In this document: positions 22,201 through 34,507 of the stretch, piece by piece | How positions within the stretch are numbered: position 1 is the stretch's first letter | How the letters are laid out: the number at the start of each line of letters is the position of its first letter | Origin: Echeneis naucrates | Lineage: Eukaryota; Chordata; Actinopteri; Carangiformes; Echeneidae | Direction: 5' to 3' | Length of the DNA: 64,000 nucleotides | Assembly: GCF_900963305.1 (NCBI RefSeq) | Contig: NC_042520.1 | Location: forward strand, 6,606,170 to 6,670,169 | Position numbers and translations under genes: made by a program | The notes under the pieces: model-generated | What the model was told of the DNA's origin: nothing | The model's input: the letters and a program-made list of their open reading frames with translations, nothing else | Database searches by the model: none

Positions 22201-23681
22201 GTGTTGTGACAAAAAGAGGAAGTCAGGTTGTCAGGACACAGGTGTCAGATGGGGAATCTCTTTATTCACATCAGCCCTACTAACAACGTAGTCAGAGACA
22301 GAACCACCAGAAAATCATGTGACATATATATATATGTTCTATATCACGAGTGTCAACATGGTAATAGGAACAGAACCTCTTTCCTAGAAGAGTTCAACCC
22401 TCATCACTCGACTGACTGCAACTCCGCAATGAGCACATTACCTCAAAGAATGTGTGTGTGTATATTGGTAACGCTCCAACTCGCATCTAAAGATTTCAGT
22501 CCATTGAGCCCATCAACAGGTCTTAACGTAAATGTCCCCCCTGTTGGGCTTTTCGTACTCAGAACTCCATCTTCTCTTATTCTGATTCGTCTTCCGAATC
22601 ATCAGCATTGTTCAAACCATCCGGTGTTGCGAACCACTTCACGTCTCACAGTCTTGGTTCAGTGACACTGGATTGTTCAAACCATACAGTCTTGGTAATA
22701 AATTGAGGTTTTATCTGTGTCTCTGGAAACCACGACAACACCCAGGTGACATTACAGTTAACATTTTACTGTAGTCGTAACTGTAGTTGCTTCCTCTGAC
22801 TTAACATCACCTGGTATGGTCTGGGGTGTCACCCATTCCCATGCAGTGTACTTGTGTCGTCTAACTTGTGTCGCAGCATGTTTTTTACTTGTAACGGTTG
22901 GTGTGAAGTCTGGTGTGGGCCCTCGCACTGTCTGGATGGATGTGTTTGTTTTTGCATCGTGCTCATCTGAATCATTGGGAGTGGCTCCTTTTGTGGTCTG
23001 GTGCTTTCCTTCCGGCGTCCTGCAGTCGCTTGGATCTTCTTGGCCTGGCAGGGGCTGGTTGGTGCTGGCTTCATCTGTCCCAGATTGCCTCGTGACATCA
23101 ACAGGAGAGTGCGTGTCACTAGTTTGCACCACAGAGTCATTCTCCTCATCAGTCTCTCTCAGTTTTATACTGCTCTTTCTGTCTTTCTGAGGTCCTCAGT
23201 GGCTCGTGCCACTTTCGTCGGAGGACTTTCACATACACCTGATCTCCTGGCACTGCTGGTCGGGCCGGATCCTGCTCCTGGTTGACCTTCCTGTAAGTAT
23301 ATAGATCTATGGATAGCAGTTAGTTGTTTCATGTATGCTTTTAACTCATCTTGCAATTGCTCAAGCGTAGTAGTGTGTGAGGTTTGGGCACTTCTGCTGG
23401 TAACTCTTCCACTATTTCATTTATCATTCTCAAGTCATGAGCCAACCTGTGTCTTAATTTGTCTGATTTTAACACAGGAAGAATGGTGGTATTGTATACA
23501 CTACCTGTTTCAACCAATACTCCGGTTTTGGGTTTACCGGGCCTCCAGTTCCACCCCGCTGAGGCTGGCCATGGCCGTACTGAAAGTCCCCAGCAGTCCG
23601 AGGGTGCTGGCACCGATCAGGATCTTTCTCAGGTCTTTCTTTCTCACTAGATGCAGGAGCCATCTTAGCATTAGTGTGAAG
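22201..23681 (-). mobile_element. Fossil endogenous retrovirus fragment (pol pieces)
   Basis: On the minus strand, 23613-23341 carries a reverse-transcriptase-like stretch (HDLRMINEIV, VPKPHTLL). 23356-23165 and onward carries an integrase C-terminal-like stretch (PGDQVYVKVLRRKWHEPL). The remaining 22201-22750 is probably 3' region or LTR. The element is broken and mostly missing: most of pol, the capsid part and the second LTR are absent. The motif style is closest to gamma/epsilon-type retroviruses, with low certainty. It fills the interval between the + and - NITR arrays. Confidence 0.6.
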
Positions 23682-24698
23682 CAGCCAATCCACACGTGCC
23701 ACATCATCAGTGATGCCCCTCCCACACATCAGTCACTTCAGCATGAAGAGCAGAGCGGACAGACTTGGGGAGGTTTCTGTGGTCACAGCATCCATCCTCT
23801 GTAGTCTCTTCAGTTATTTTCAGAGCGCTGCTGAAACGCAGAAGCAGAACACATTCAGCTGGAGGTGGTAATAAACTCCAGAGGTTTAGTTTTCACATAA
23901 TAAACATACCAAAGTGCTCAATATAAATAAATCATGCCTGATGCTATGAACAGAACAAAGACTGTCAGTAACAGTCACAGACACACAGTCCAGGACAACA
24001 GCAAAACCTCTCCCACCAAAACTTACCAAAGCTGATGTATGTGTGTATGAAGTGTATGAAAACTGAAAATACACTGAGAGAGAGAGAAAAAAGAGCAGAA
24101 ATATTTGTCAGGTCACAAGACTTTGGATTGTGGCCGTCATCAAGGTCCACCGACTGCTGACCACAACTATGATCCCTAAAATGATGCTGTGTTCAGCCCT
24201 CGTACAGAGAAGGATGGACTAATGATAACTCCTTTAAACGACGGCTTTAAAGTAAATACTGACATCATCACTGATGACCCTCCCACTTTTCATGTCAGGA
24301 ACGTCCACCACAGCTGATAAAATGAAAGACACACATTTATCACAGAAAAATTTCCTTTAATAGTAGAAATGTGGAGAAATAAAAAGAACGAAAGGAAAGA
24401 TTGAGGATGACAATTAAAGTTAGAAGAAGAGAAAAAACATACAGTCTGATATTTCTAAAAACTATTACACATTAAGAATTGTGTATTTCTGCAGCATGAT
24501 TATCACCATTTGACAGAAATTACTACACAATATTGTCAAACATTTAAAGAAATAAAAATATAAGGTGACCTTGACGTAATAAGATATTGCTCCTTCGGTT
24601 ACATTGATGTGGAGCAGTACATTCCTCGCTGTGTGCCAGAAAAGAACAAGTCAGCTTTATTAACTCAAAACAAATCCACTGTCTGGATTGTTAATCTG
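23682..24698 (-). other. Truncated NITR upstream block and 3' flank of gene 5
   Basis: 23682-24100 is homologous, on the minus strand, to the upstream block at 27320-27740. The NITR gene that should follow to its left is missing and retrovirus-like sequence stands there instead. 24100-24650 is AT-rich, non-coding and without a recognised counterpart. TTTATT at 24656-24661 is the AATAAA polyadenylation signal of gene 5 on the minus strand. Confidence 0.55.
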
Positions 24699-26388
24699 TC
24701 ACAAAGCTCTGACACCAGAGTACACCGTCTCTTTCTCGACTGCTTTTTCATTCCTTCTGTCCACTTTTCCAGCTTTCCTCCTGGTGAAGGTTGGAGCAGA
24801 ATAAGTAAGTCGGTCCTCATCTCCCTGAGAAGATATATAATGAAGAAGGTTATGAGATTAATGATAATGATGGTGAGAGTTTAGAAAAAATCATATTCAG
24901 GAAGAAGAGATGTTAATAACTTATCCAGTTCTGTCTTTTCTCATGTATCTTACCTGCTGACTTCTCTGATCAGTGCTGACTGTTGCAGCATCTGCAGCTG
25001 TATAGAGTGAAGACGAGAGATGGTTACACAACGGACAAATGGAAATCAAGTCAGGTTGTCTTCAGCAAAATACTCTTTGATATTTAAGAAACTTCTACTA
25101 CCTTTGGAACAATCACAAGTTTTCTTCTTCATATACAACAGGAAGACAGTAACAATCAGAGCTGTAGCCAAAGTACCACATAACACCAACAGAAGTGTGT
25201 TGGTCCTCTGGAGATCCATCATGTTCTCTGAAATTAAATGTGGACCAAAGAATTAAAGTTTGCCATGATTTGATTGGATGTGAACATACCAATAAGATGT
25301 TTGAAAAAATAGAATATAAATAGGCTACATGCTACATCTAGATTGTCACAATTATATAAAAATATTCTCCATTTACCTTCAATTTCCAGTTTTTCAATCT
25401 CCAGTTTAGTCCCATTTCCAAATAAAATTTCTCCACACGTGGCCACAGCGCAGTAATGAGTCCCAGCATCAGAGGAGCTGACGTTCTTGGAGAAGAAGTA
25501 ATCACATTTCTGTGTGGACTCAGACTCAGGACTCTTTTTACAATGATCACTATTGTTTCCATGAGCGTAAATGAAACTGGGATGAGCTTCATCTGATCCA
25601 GCTCTGAACCAGTACACACTGTGATCTCCTGGACATGTTTTCTTCTCAGAGTCAAAGAGGACCGAACACTGAAGAGTCACTGAGTCTCCTGGACGGACTG
25701 GATCAGATGGAGGAAGCTGAAAGTTGGTGGTGATCTCAGGTTCTGCTCCTGACAAATATAATAAAATTATACATGAATTCATGAACTCTATCGAATAAGT
25801 TCCTTGAGATGATTTGTAATTAAATTTTCATGTGTGTACCGTACTTTATTTACCTTTAACTCTCAGAAATGTTCCTTTTAAAAACTTCAGGTCAAGCTTT
25901 TCTGTATCTATACAGTAATACATTCCAGTGTCACTTGACTCTATTTTGTTAATATGCAGCAGAAAAGTTCCAGGTTCTTGTTTGGCTGTAAAACGAGGAC
26001 TCTCATTCACACCGTCATAATCAAATGAAAATGTTCCTCCCAAGATTTCAGGAAAGTTTCCAGAAACAAGTCGGATCCAAAATAATGTGGTCTGCTTTGG
26101 GATCTGACTAGAATTCAGACGGGGACATGTCAACTTCACGTCTTCTCCAACACCAACAGTCTTCGTCTCAAAGATCATTTCATCTGTGCATCCTAAAAAT
26201 ACCATTAAACAGATCAGGAATTAAAATCAGAGACAGAGGCACATATCTCTAGATCTAAACTGATACAAAAAGATTATTATCAAATTTGAAACGTAGACTT
26301 CAGAATACATTTTGAGAAAAGTTGACTTTATCTACTTACGTCCTGCTCTGAGGAAGAACAAAAGATGAAATATGATCAACATTTTCAT
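24699..26388 (-). CDS. NITR gene 5: mosaic receptor, tail type A
   Basis: Exons on the minus strand: signal 26388-26340, V 26192-25854, I 25748-25377, TM 25227-25102, tail1 24997-24954, tail2 24824-24699. The V domain (CTDEMIFETKTVGVGEDVKLT) matches genes 2 and 8. The I domain ends FGNGTKLEIEKLEIEG because of a 15-base in-frame repeat. The TM exon is ENMMDLQRTN type and uncharged. The tail carries LTYSAPTF and VEKETVYSGVRAL. Its position in the cassette equals that of gene 8, yet the 3' half belongs to the gene 6/9 type, so it looks like a recombinant with a breakpoint near the I exon. The reading frame is intact. Confidence 0.86.
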
Positions 26389-26540
26389 GTTAATCCACTT
26401 AAGACAGCAGTTATTTTAAACTCTGTTGAAGATGATTTCCCTTAATGTAGTCGTATGAAGGGGAGGGAACAATATGAGAGCAATCTGATTGGTCAGTCAT
26501 TACACTGGTGTCTCTCTGTGCCACCACAGTGGAAATATAA
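26389..26540 (-). promoter_or_regulatory. Promoter of NITR gene 5 (type P1)
   Basis: Inverted CCAAT (ATTGG) at 26488-26492, the TATA-like run next to the ATG, and CCACCACAGTGG near 26520 as the RUNX-like site. It matches the gene 8 promoter. Confidence 0.5.
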
Positions 26541-27734
26541 TCACTATCTTTCCTGTCTAAACACAAAAAACAACCCTGAAAACAAACTTTTTTTCATGGT
26601 GGGTTTCTGTAACTGGCTCTGAAAGTTCACTCAGCTGGTGATGAGATATGATGCAAACAGTGAATGTGCAATCATCTACAACATTTTAGTTTAAGTGTAG
26701 GTCATAATTAATTGTAGTTTTTTATATTTTCAATAAAAATATGACATATTTTTAAAAATAAACTCGGACACCACCAGCCACGTGTCAGTTTTACCAAATG
26801 TGGATAAATTTTAGAAAATTTGTGCCATTGAGTCATGAATAGACAATATGACACAACACTGCATATTTCTGCGTTGTTCATCTTGTGTGTGCGTTAATTT
26901 ACTTTCCATGAGAGATAAAATGTACAGCAGGGGCAATTTGTTTGTGCTTCACAGGTTTTGTCCCTCTCACATGTCGACATGATATTATCAGTAATGCCTT
27001 TTTGTCCCAAAGTCTGATCCATCAAACCAAACACAGCTCATGATCACATCCAAAGAAGTTTATCGGCACGTTTAAACATGAGATCAATGAAACAAAAGGT
27101 TCAGCAGCATTTTTGTTTGAGGTTGTTGAGAAACGAATGATGATAAAAAAAAGTCTTTGTGTTTTTCCGGACATTGTTAGATTCGACCTCTCTGAACTGT
27201 GAGGATGTGAGCACTGAAATGACAGATCCTCATCCGACTGTTGCTTTTGTTGTTCAACTGCAGACAAAATACATCTTCATATCTAAGTGATTCACAAAGG
27301 CAGTGGAGCCATCTTCAATTTCCTGTGAAGCAGCCAATCCAGATGCACCACATCATCAGTGATGCCCCTCCCACACATCAGTCACTTCAGCATGAAGAGC
27401 AGAGCGGACAGACTTGGGGAGGTTTCTGTGGTCACAACATCCATCCTCTGTAGTCTCTTCAGTTATTTTCAGAGCGCTGCTGAAATGCAGAAGCAGAACA
27501 CATTCAGCTGGAGGTGCTGAAAACTTTCTGGGATTTTTCTCTTCCAGTAACATCATAAAGACACCAAAGTGCTCAACATGAATAAATCCTGTTTGATGCC
27601 ATGAACAACAGTGGAAAGACTCTAATATCGTGACAGAAACACTTTCCAGGACAACAGTACAAATTCTGCCCTCAAAAATGTAAAAGTAGAGCAGAAGTAT
27701 CTGTGTATGACACCAATGAAAGCTGAAAATATCT

Positions 27735-27930
27735 TCATTCATCTTCTAACGCTGTTTCCAGGTCGCTGTGGTGCTGGAGTCAGTCCAGGTCACACTGGGT
27801 GAGGGAGGGGTCACCCTGGACAGGTCACCAGTCCATCACAGGGCCGACACACAGAGACAGACAGAGACCAACAACCACTCACACTCACAGATAACAGCAC
27901 TGTGCCGCCGTGCTGCCCCGCTGATCACAT
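27735..27930 (-). repeat. tRNA-like SINE family 2 with internal deletion
   Basis: Same repeat as 55138-55445, but about 140 bases between the CACTCACACTCAC stretch and GATAACAGCACTGTGCCG are missing. The outer parts match closely. Confidence 0.65.
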
Positions 27931-28094
27931 GTAGAGTAAATACATAGCAATATTTGGCAGATCACCACATTTTGGTTTTCAGCAAACATGAAGGTCCACA
28001 AATGATTGAGCCCATAATGATCCTGAAAACAATGATGTGTTTGTTCCTCGTTCAAAGAACAGACACAGACAGCTTCATGTGGAGAAGGATGGAC

Positions 28095-28335
28095 TCATTT
28101 TTTATTTGTTTCCTCTTTCAGCTTTTCCATGTTCGGGGTCACCACAGCAAGTCACCGTCCTTCCACTTAGATGATTTGATTTGGCTCCAGTTTTACGCCA
28201 GATGTCCTTCCTGACGCAGCCCAAACAATCACCTGGGCTTGGGACCGGCACAAGAGTACCACAGTGGGCGCCTTGTGGCTGGAGTTCTTTGCCAGGGAAT
28301 TGAACCCCGGTGTCCCGTATACCAAGTGAGCATAC
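28095..28335 (-). repeat. tRNA-like SINE family 1
   Basis: Minus-strand copy of the element at 11750-11985, with GGAATTGAACCCCGGTGTCC as the complement of the B-box region. Confidence 0.6.
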
Positions 28336-28451
28336 TCATCAGAAGGATGGACTAATGATAACTCATTTAAAACAAAAACTTCGCAGTAAGTCGAGTCACA
28401 TCATCAGCTTTATTAACTCAAAACAAATCCACTGTCTGGATTGTTAATCTG

Positions 28452-30224
28452 TCACAAAGCTCTGACACCAGAATACACCGTCTCTTTCTCGGCTGCTTTT
28501 TCATTCCTTCTGTCCACTTTTCCAGCTTTCCTCCTGGTGAAGGTTGGAGCAGAATAAGTAAGTCGGTCCTCATCTCCCTGAGAAGATATATAATGAAGAA
28601 GGTTATGAGATTAATGATAATGATGGTGAGAGTTCAGAAAAAATCATATTCAGGAAGAAGAAATGTTAATAACTTATCCAGTTCTGTCTTTTCTCATGTA
28701 TCTTACCTGCTGACTTCTCTGATCAGTGCTGACTGTTGCAGCATCTGCAGCTGTATAGAGTGAAGACGAGAGATGGTTACACAACGGACAAATGGAAATC
28801 AAGTCAGGTTGTCTTCAGCAAAATACTCTTTGATATTTAAGAAACTTCTACTACCTTTGGAACAATCACAAGTTTTCTTCTTCATATACAACAGGAAGAC
28901 AGTAACAATCAGAGCTGTAGCCAAAGTACCACATAACACCAACAGAAGTGTGTTGGTCCTCTGGAGATCCATCATGTTCTCTGAAATTATGTATGAACCA
29001 AAGAAATAAAGTTCATTATGATTTGGTCGGATGTTAAAATATAAATAACTTCTGTGTTAAATAGGATTTAAATTCTACATTCTGAAATTAAACACAAAAA
29101 TATGCCAATTGAACATTTATATAAGAATATTCTCCACTTACCTTCAATTTCCAGTTTATCAATCTCCAGTTTAGTCCCATTTCCAAATAAAATTTCTCCA
29201 CACGTGGCCACAGCGCAGTAATGAGTCCCAGCATCAGAGGAGCTGACGTTCTTGGAGAAGAAGTAATCACATTTCTGTGTGGACTCAGACTCAGGACTCT
29301 TTTTACAATGATCTCTATTGTTTCCATGAGCGTAAATGAAACTGGGATGAGCTTCATCTGATCCAGCTCTGAACCAGTACACACTGTGATCTCCTGGACA
29401 TGTTTTCTTCTCAGAGTCAAAGAGGACCGAACACTGAAGAGTCACTGAGTCTCCTGGACGGACTGGATCAGATGGAGGAAGCTGAAAGTTGGTGGTGATC
29501 TCAGGTTCTGCTCCTGGGAAATAAAAACACACAGTTAATTTACTGTGAAGTTATTGAAACATCTTCGTTTAAAGTCTAATATACATTCATCTGTTTCTAT
29601 CTTAAAAAAAAGAGGCCTTGACCTGAGGTATTTGAAAATTAACTTGGGATAATTTCTGTTGTGATTTGGCACAATATAAATAAAAATCATTTCAAATGTG
29701 TTTGTCCTGTTTTTTATTTACCTTTAATTTTCAGAAATGTTCCCTTTATAACCTCCAAGTCAAGTTGTACTACTTTTACACAGTAGTACAGTCCAGTATC
29801 ACTTTGGTCTGCTTTACTGATTTTCAAAGGAAATGTTTCAGGTTCTTCTTTTGCTGTAATTCGAGGAGTCTTTTTTGTACCATCATAATGAAATAAGTAT
29901 GTTCTTCCCAAGAGTTCAGGCATGTTTCCAGAAACAAGCCGGATCCAAAAAAAGTTGGCATTGTAATCAGATATATGGCGAGGACAGGTCAACTGCACAT
30001 CCTCTCCAACACCAGCAGTCTTCGTCTCAAAGATCAGATCATCTGTGCCTCCTGAAGAGAACATTATACAGCCGCAGACAGAGGTTGATCAATATAATTA
30101 ATACAAAAAGACAAAACTGAAATTTTAAACATAGACTAAAAAATATATGTGAAAAATACTGATTCATCTACTTACGTCCTGCTCTGAGTAGCAACAGGAA
30201 ATGTACTATTATCAACATTTTCAT
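28452..30224 (-). CDS. NITR gene 6: two-Ig-domain immune receptor, tail type A
   Basis: Exons on the minus strand: signal 30224-30176 (MKMLIIVHFLLLLRAG), V 30051-29722, I 29513-29142, TM 28980-28855, tail1 28750-28707, tail2 28577-28452. The V domain (GTDDLIFETKTAGVGEDVQ) is a type shared only with gene 9. It has an unusual FFWIRL core and a J-like end VIKGTFLKIKG that lacks the usual Phe. The I domain ends FGNGTKLEIDKLEIEG (15-base in-frame repeat). The TM is uncharged, and the tail has LTYSAPTF and AEKETVYSGVRAL. The polyadenylation signal is TTTATT at 28409-28414. The frame looks intact. Gene 9 differs at only a few positions. Confidence 0.87.
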
Positions 30225-30380
30225 GTTAATCCATGTAAGACAGCAGTTATTTTAAACTCTGTTGAAGATGACTTCCCTTAAAGAAGACATACGAAGGGGG
30301 CGGCAACAATGTGAGAGCAACCTGATTGGTCAGTCATTTCTCTGGCGTTCCTCTGTGCCACCACAGTGGAAATATTATTG
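30225..30380 (-). promoter_or_regulatory. Promoter of NITR gene 6 (type P2)
   Basis: Inverted CCAAT at 30325-30329, a TATA-like run before the ATG, and the P2 marker seen as CCCTTAAAGAAGACATACG. The RUNX-like CCACCACAGTGG lies near 30359. Confidence 0.5.
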
Positions 30381-30780
30381 ATACTCTTTCCGTTGTAAAC
30401 ACATGAACAAACTTCCTTCACGGTGAGTTTTCATACCTGTCACTGAGAGTTAACTCAGCAGATGACCTTAAATTGTGTGAAGAGTAAGTTTTGCAATAAT
30501 AAAATTTTCCAAACAAATAATAATTTTTAAGAATTTCACACCGTTTTGTCCAAGTTTAAAATGTTCAACAGCATTTTTTGAGGACTGTGAGAAAAAAAAT
30601 TATTGTGGTTAAAAACCAGTCTTTTCTTTTTTCTCCTGATGTCCTTTGATTTGACCTCTGAACTCAGCAGATGTGAGCACTGAACTGAAAATAATCCTCA
30701 TCTGGCTGTTGTTTTCATTGCACTTTTTATTTGGGGCCAACAGATATTGTCATTTTCATGAGTCTGTGGCGTAAATTGAG
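30381..30780 (-). other. Upstream block of NITR gene 6
   Basis: Non-coding, matches 57923-58360 and inverted 9191-9605. No gene. Confidence 0.5.
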
Positions 30781-30784
30781 TTTG

Positions 30785-31207
30785 ATGACATAATTAGATT
30801 TAATTCAAAACTGGGGATGGAGTCTTCCTGTTCCAACATGACTGCACCAGCGCACAAAAAAAGGTCCACAAAAACATGGATGAGAGAGTTTGGTGTTGGT
30901 GAACTTGACTGGCCCGCACCGAGTCCTGACCTCAACCCGACAGAACACCTTTGGGATGAATTTGAGCGGAGACTGAGAGCCAGGCCTTCTGCTCCAGCAT
31001 CAGTGTGTGAAACTTACAAATGCGCTTCTGGAAGAATGGTCAAAACTTCCCATAAACACACTCCTAAACATTTTGGAAAGACTTCCCTGAAGAGCTGAAG
31101 CTGTTATAGCTGCAAAGGATGGACCGACATCATGTTAAACTCTTTGGATTAAGAATGTTTATATTCCAGTCAAGGCACGTGAGCCAATACTTTTAGCAGC
31201 ACAGTGT
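30785..31207 (+). mobile_element. Tc1/mariner-type transposase C-terminal remnant
   Basis: An open frame at 30817-31098 encodes the typical Tc1 C-terminal region: VGELDWPAPSPDLNPTEHLW followed by DEFERRLRARPSAPASV. The standard 3' non-coding end and terminus GAGCCAATACTTTTAGCAGC ACAGTGTA follow. The 5' half of the element is absent. The third catalytic residue, Glu of NPTEHLW, is present, but the upstream catalytic Asp residues are missing, so it cannot act. It is orthologous to 58360-58785 and to the shorter 8920-9190 copy. Confidence 0.85.
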
Positions 31208-32728
31208 ATCTTGTGAACCAGCCAAGTCAGACACTGAACATCATCAGTGATGACCCTCCCACACATCAGTCATTTTAGCATGAAGAGCAGAGTACAGACT
31301 TCAGGAGGTGTTTGTGGTCACAGCATCCATCCTCTCTACTTGTTTCACTTCTTTTCAGAGCGCTGCTGAAACACAGCAGCAGAAGGGCACTCTTACGATA
31401 TCATAAAAACAGATTCAGAGACAGTTTGCAGTAACATCATGAAGATATAATAGTGCTTGGTATGAATAAATCATGTCTGATGCTGAGTACAGCAGAAAGA
31501 CTGTCAGTAACAGTGAGACTGTTTGTGGTGTTGTCCAGGACAATACCTCAAAGTCTGGTCACAAAATATGACTGAAGTGGAGTGGAGGTAGCTGTGTATT
31601 AAGGCTGACAATTTATAGATAGAACAGAATAATAAATATGTGTTATCATGAATATGTGGGATCAACACATTTCTAGTTTGTGGTCGCCATCACGGCCAAC
31701 ATACAACTGTCTGATACAAACTGATGGGTCCAGTCCTGTTAATATGACACACAAACATGGTTACACACATCGAGTCAGAAAAAAACTTACTGTCACATAT
31801 TGAGTTCTGCTTCATACACGAAGCTCTTTGTGTGTTCAAAGTGTTTGTTGTTTCTGACACAAATACACTCAGATTCACAGTCAGTGCTGATGAACAAAAG
31901 ATGCACGGAAACTGAAGCACTGTTGTGTGTGTGGTTTCTAACTTTTCTTCCTCTCTCACTTTCTATTTTGGCCCCAGAAGGCTGAGCTCTTACTGCTGCT
32001 TTATCATTTAAAAGATGAAAACGAGCTGGAGATGTACAAACAGACACACACACTTTCATAGTCATTTTGCATCGCGGCCATTTTTGCTCAGACCTTTTAG
32101 CGGTTTGCTGCTCTCTGGTAGCTGCTGTCAGAGGGGGAGGTGCTCAGGAGGCTCTTTTACTGAGAGCAGCAGTTTGTACTGAGATGTTAAGTTTCATGAT
32201 CGACACACAAGTTTGGCCTTTCTGGGTGGAGGTTGCACATTCCCCCAGTTCTAAGTACCCAATTGATTTGACTACGACAATGATCCCTGAAACAAGATTG
32301 TGTCCAACACCTGTAGACAAAATCAACACACAAAGCTTCATAGAGAGAAGAATGGACATAAAACAACCAACCTAATTTTAGATAAAGGCCTTGCAGTGAA
32401 TACTGTAATGTCATCAGTGATTTTTCTGCCAGTAACTTCTACGATGACCCACAAAGTCACAGAAAAACATTTCACAGATCATTTTCTTTCAGCAAAAAAT
32501 GCTGAGAAAAGAGGTAAGAATGAATGAACACCAGTGCAGTCAGGTGTTGTCAAAGCCATTAAACATTTAATTATGAATATTTATGCCCCATGATCAACGC
32601 CATTTTAGAAAAATAATGTCATACAGTTCAGGAAAGATTTTTACAACATCTGAAGTTACGCTGAGAAAAAATACAAAGCCAAAGAAAAATTACCTCAAAA
32701 CAAATTAAAACAAATCAGCTCTAAGCAA
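31208..32728 (-). other. 3' flank of NITR gene 7, duplicated block
   Basis: Non-coding, homologous to 58786-60305 and inverted 7375-8919. It contains several short open frames on both strands that are not kept as proteins. No gene or RNA is recognised. Confidence 0.55.
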
Positions 32729-34507
32729 TCACAAAGCTCTGACACCAGAGTAGATAGTCTTATCTCGTTTCTCATTCCTTCTCTCCACTTTTCCAGCTTT
32801 CCTCCTGGTGAAGGTTGGAGCGGAGTAAGTAAGTCGGTCCTCATCTCTCTGAGAAGATATATAATGAAGAAGGTTGTGAGATGAATGACATTAAAACAAA
32901 TCATATTCAGGAAGAATAAATGTTAATAACTTATCCAGTTCTGTATTTTCTCATGTATCTTACCTGCTGACTTCTCTGATCAGTGCTGACTGTTGCAGCA
33001 TTTGCAGCTGTATAGAGTGAAGACGAGAGATGGTTACACAACGGACAAATGGAAATCAAGTCAGGTTGTCTTCAGCAAAATACTCTTTGATATTTAAGAA
33101 ACTTCTACTACCTTTGGCACAATCACAAGTTTTCTTCTTCATATAAAACAGGAAGACAGTAACAATCAGAGCTGTAGCCAAAGTACCACATAACACCAAC
33201 AGAAGTGTGTTGGTGTTCCGCTATTCGATTACGTTCTCTTCTGAAGTAACTTTGGGAACAAAGAAAGAAACTTAATCATGATTTGATTGGATGATAAAAT
33301 ACAAATAACTACTGCATTAAATAGGATCTAAATACACTACATTCTGAAATTACACATAAAAATACACACAATTACACAATTACCTTCAATTTCCAGTTTA
33401 TCAATTTCCAGTTTAGTCCCATTTCCAAATAAAATTTCTCCACACGTGGCCACAGCGCAGTAATGAGTCCCAGCATCAGAGGAGCTGACGTTCTTGGAGA
33501 AGAAGTAATCACATTTCTGTGTGGACTCAGACTCAGGACTCTTTTTACAATGATCTCTATTGTTTCCATGAGCGTAAATGAAACTGGGATGAGCTTCATC
33601 TGATCCAGCTCTGAACCAGTACACACTGTGATCTCCTGGACATGTTTTCTTCTCAGAGTCAAAGAGGACCGAACACTGAAGAGTCACTGAGTCTCCTGGA
33701 CGGACTGGATCAGATGGAGGAAGCTGAAAGTTGGTGGTGACCTCAGGTTCTGCTCCTGGAAATATAATAAAATTATAAAAAAAAAATTAATAAAAAAATT
33801 GTAACAAATTAAAGGTTTAACATCAAATTTCAGAAATTACTTTAAAAGTAGTTTAGACCTGCTCAATTTGAAAACTGCCTTGAGATCCTTTCTATCATAA
33901 GATGGCTTATTATAGGGAAAAATTGAAATGACTTGGCATGAACTTAATATATTCTAAGTTAATGTATTTGTGTACTGTATTTTATTTACCTTTCACTGTC
34001 AGAAATGTTCCTGTTAAAAACTTAATGTCAAAATTCCTTGCTTTTACACAGTAGTACAGTCCAGTATCACTTCGCTCCATTTCTTTAATATAGAGAGAAA
34101 AAGTTCCAGGTTCTTGCTTTTTTGTGAAGCGAGGGATCTCATTCACAAAACTGAGCTGATCTGACATGTGATTAAATGAAAATGCTCCTCCTAAGACTTC
34201 AGGAAAGCTTCCAGAAACAAGCCGGATCCAAAATAACTTGGCATCACTGTCAACTTGGCGTTGACACGTCAATTTCACATTTTCTCCAACATCAACAGTC
34301 TTCATCTCAACGATCAGATCATCAGTGGATCCTAAAAATACAATTATCAATAGAGATAGATTTATATAATATCCAGATCTTAACTAATGCAAAGAGATGG
34401 ATATAAAATGTAAAACATAAGACTACAGAACATGTCTAGAGAAAAGCTGACTTTCTCTACTTACGTCCCACTCTGAGTAACAGCAGAAAATGTAATATGA
34501 GCAGCAT
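32729..34507 (-). CDS. NITR gene 7: receptor with stop before the membrane segment
   Basis: Exons on the minus strand: signal 34507-34465, V 34331-33990, I 33755-33384, TM 33240-33112, tail1 33007-32964, tail2 32848-32729. The usual first ATG is AGG here, so the start is the next Met (MLLILHFLLLLRVG). The V domain (STDDLIVEMKTVDVGENVK) is shared only with gene 10 and has an insertion around SDQLSFV. The I domain ends KLEIDKLEIEG. The TM exon reads EENVIE and then TAG at 33221-33223; gene 10 has TTG (Leu) there. Translation would end seven codons into this exon, giving a secreted two-domain protein, or the gene is dead. The downstream exons (LTYSAPTF, DKTIYSGVRAL) are otherwise open. The stop could also be a sequence error. 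Confidence 0.8.

Larger units (their letters stand above)
26541..28408 (-). other. Intergenic block between NITR genes 6 and 5
   Basis: From right to left: the 3' end of gene 6 with its polyadenylation signal, SINE family 1, SINE family 2 and the type-1 upstream block of gene 5. The order is the same as at 11670-13690 (inverted) and 53943-55935. No gene is visible. Confidence 0.6.

Noticed and set aside
22758-23149. 124- and 106-codon minus frames as a host gene
   Set aside because: They adjoin retroviral integrase-like sequence and belong to the fossil element region.
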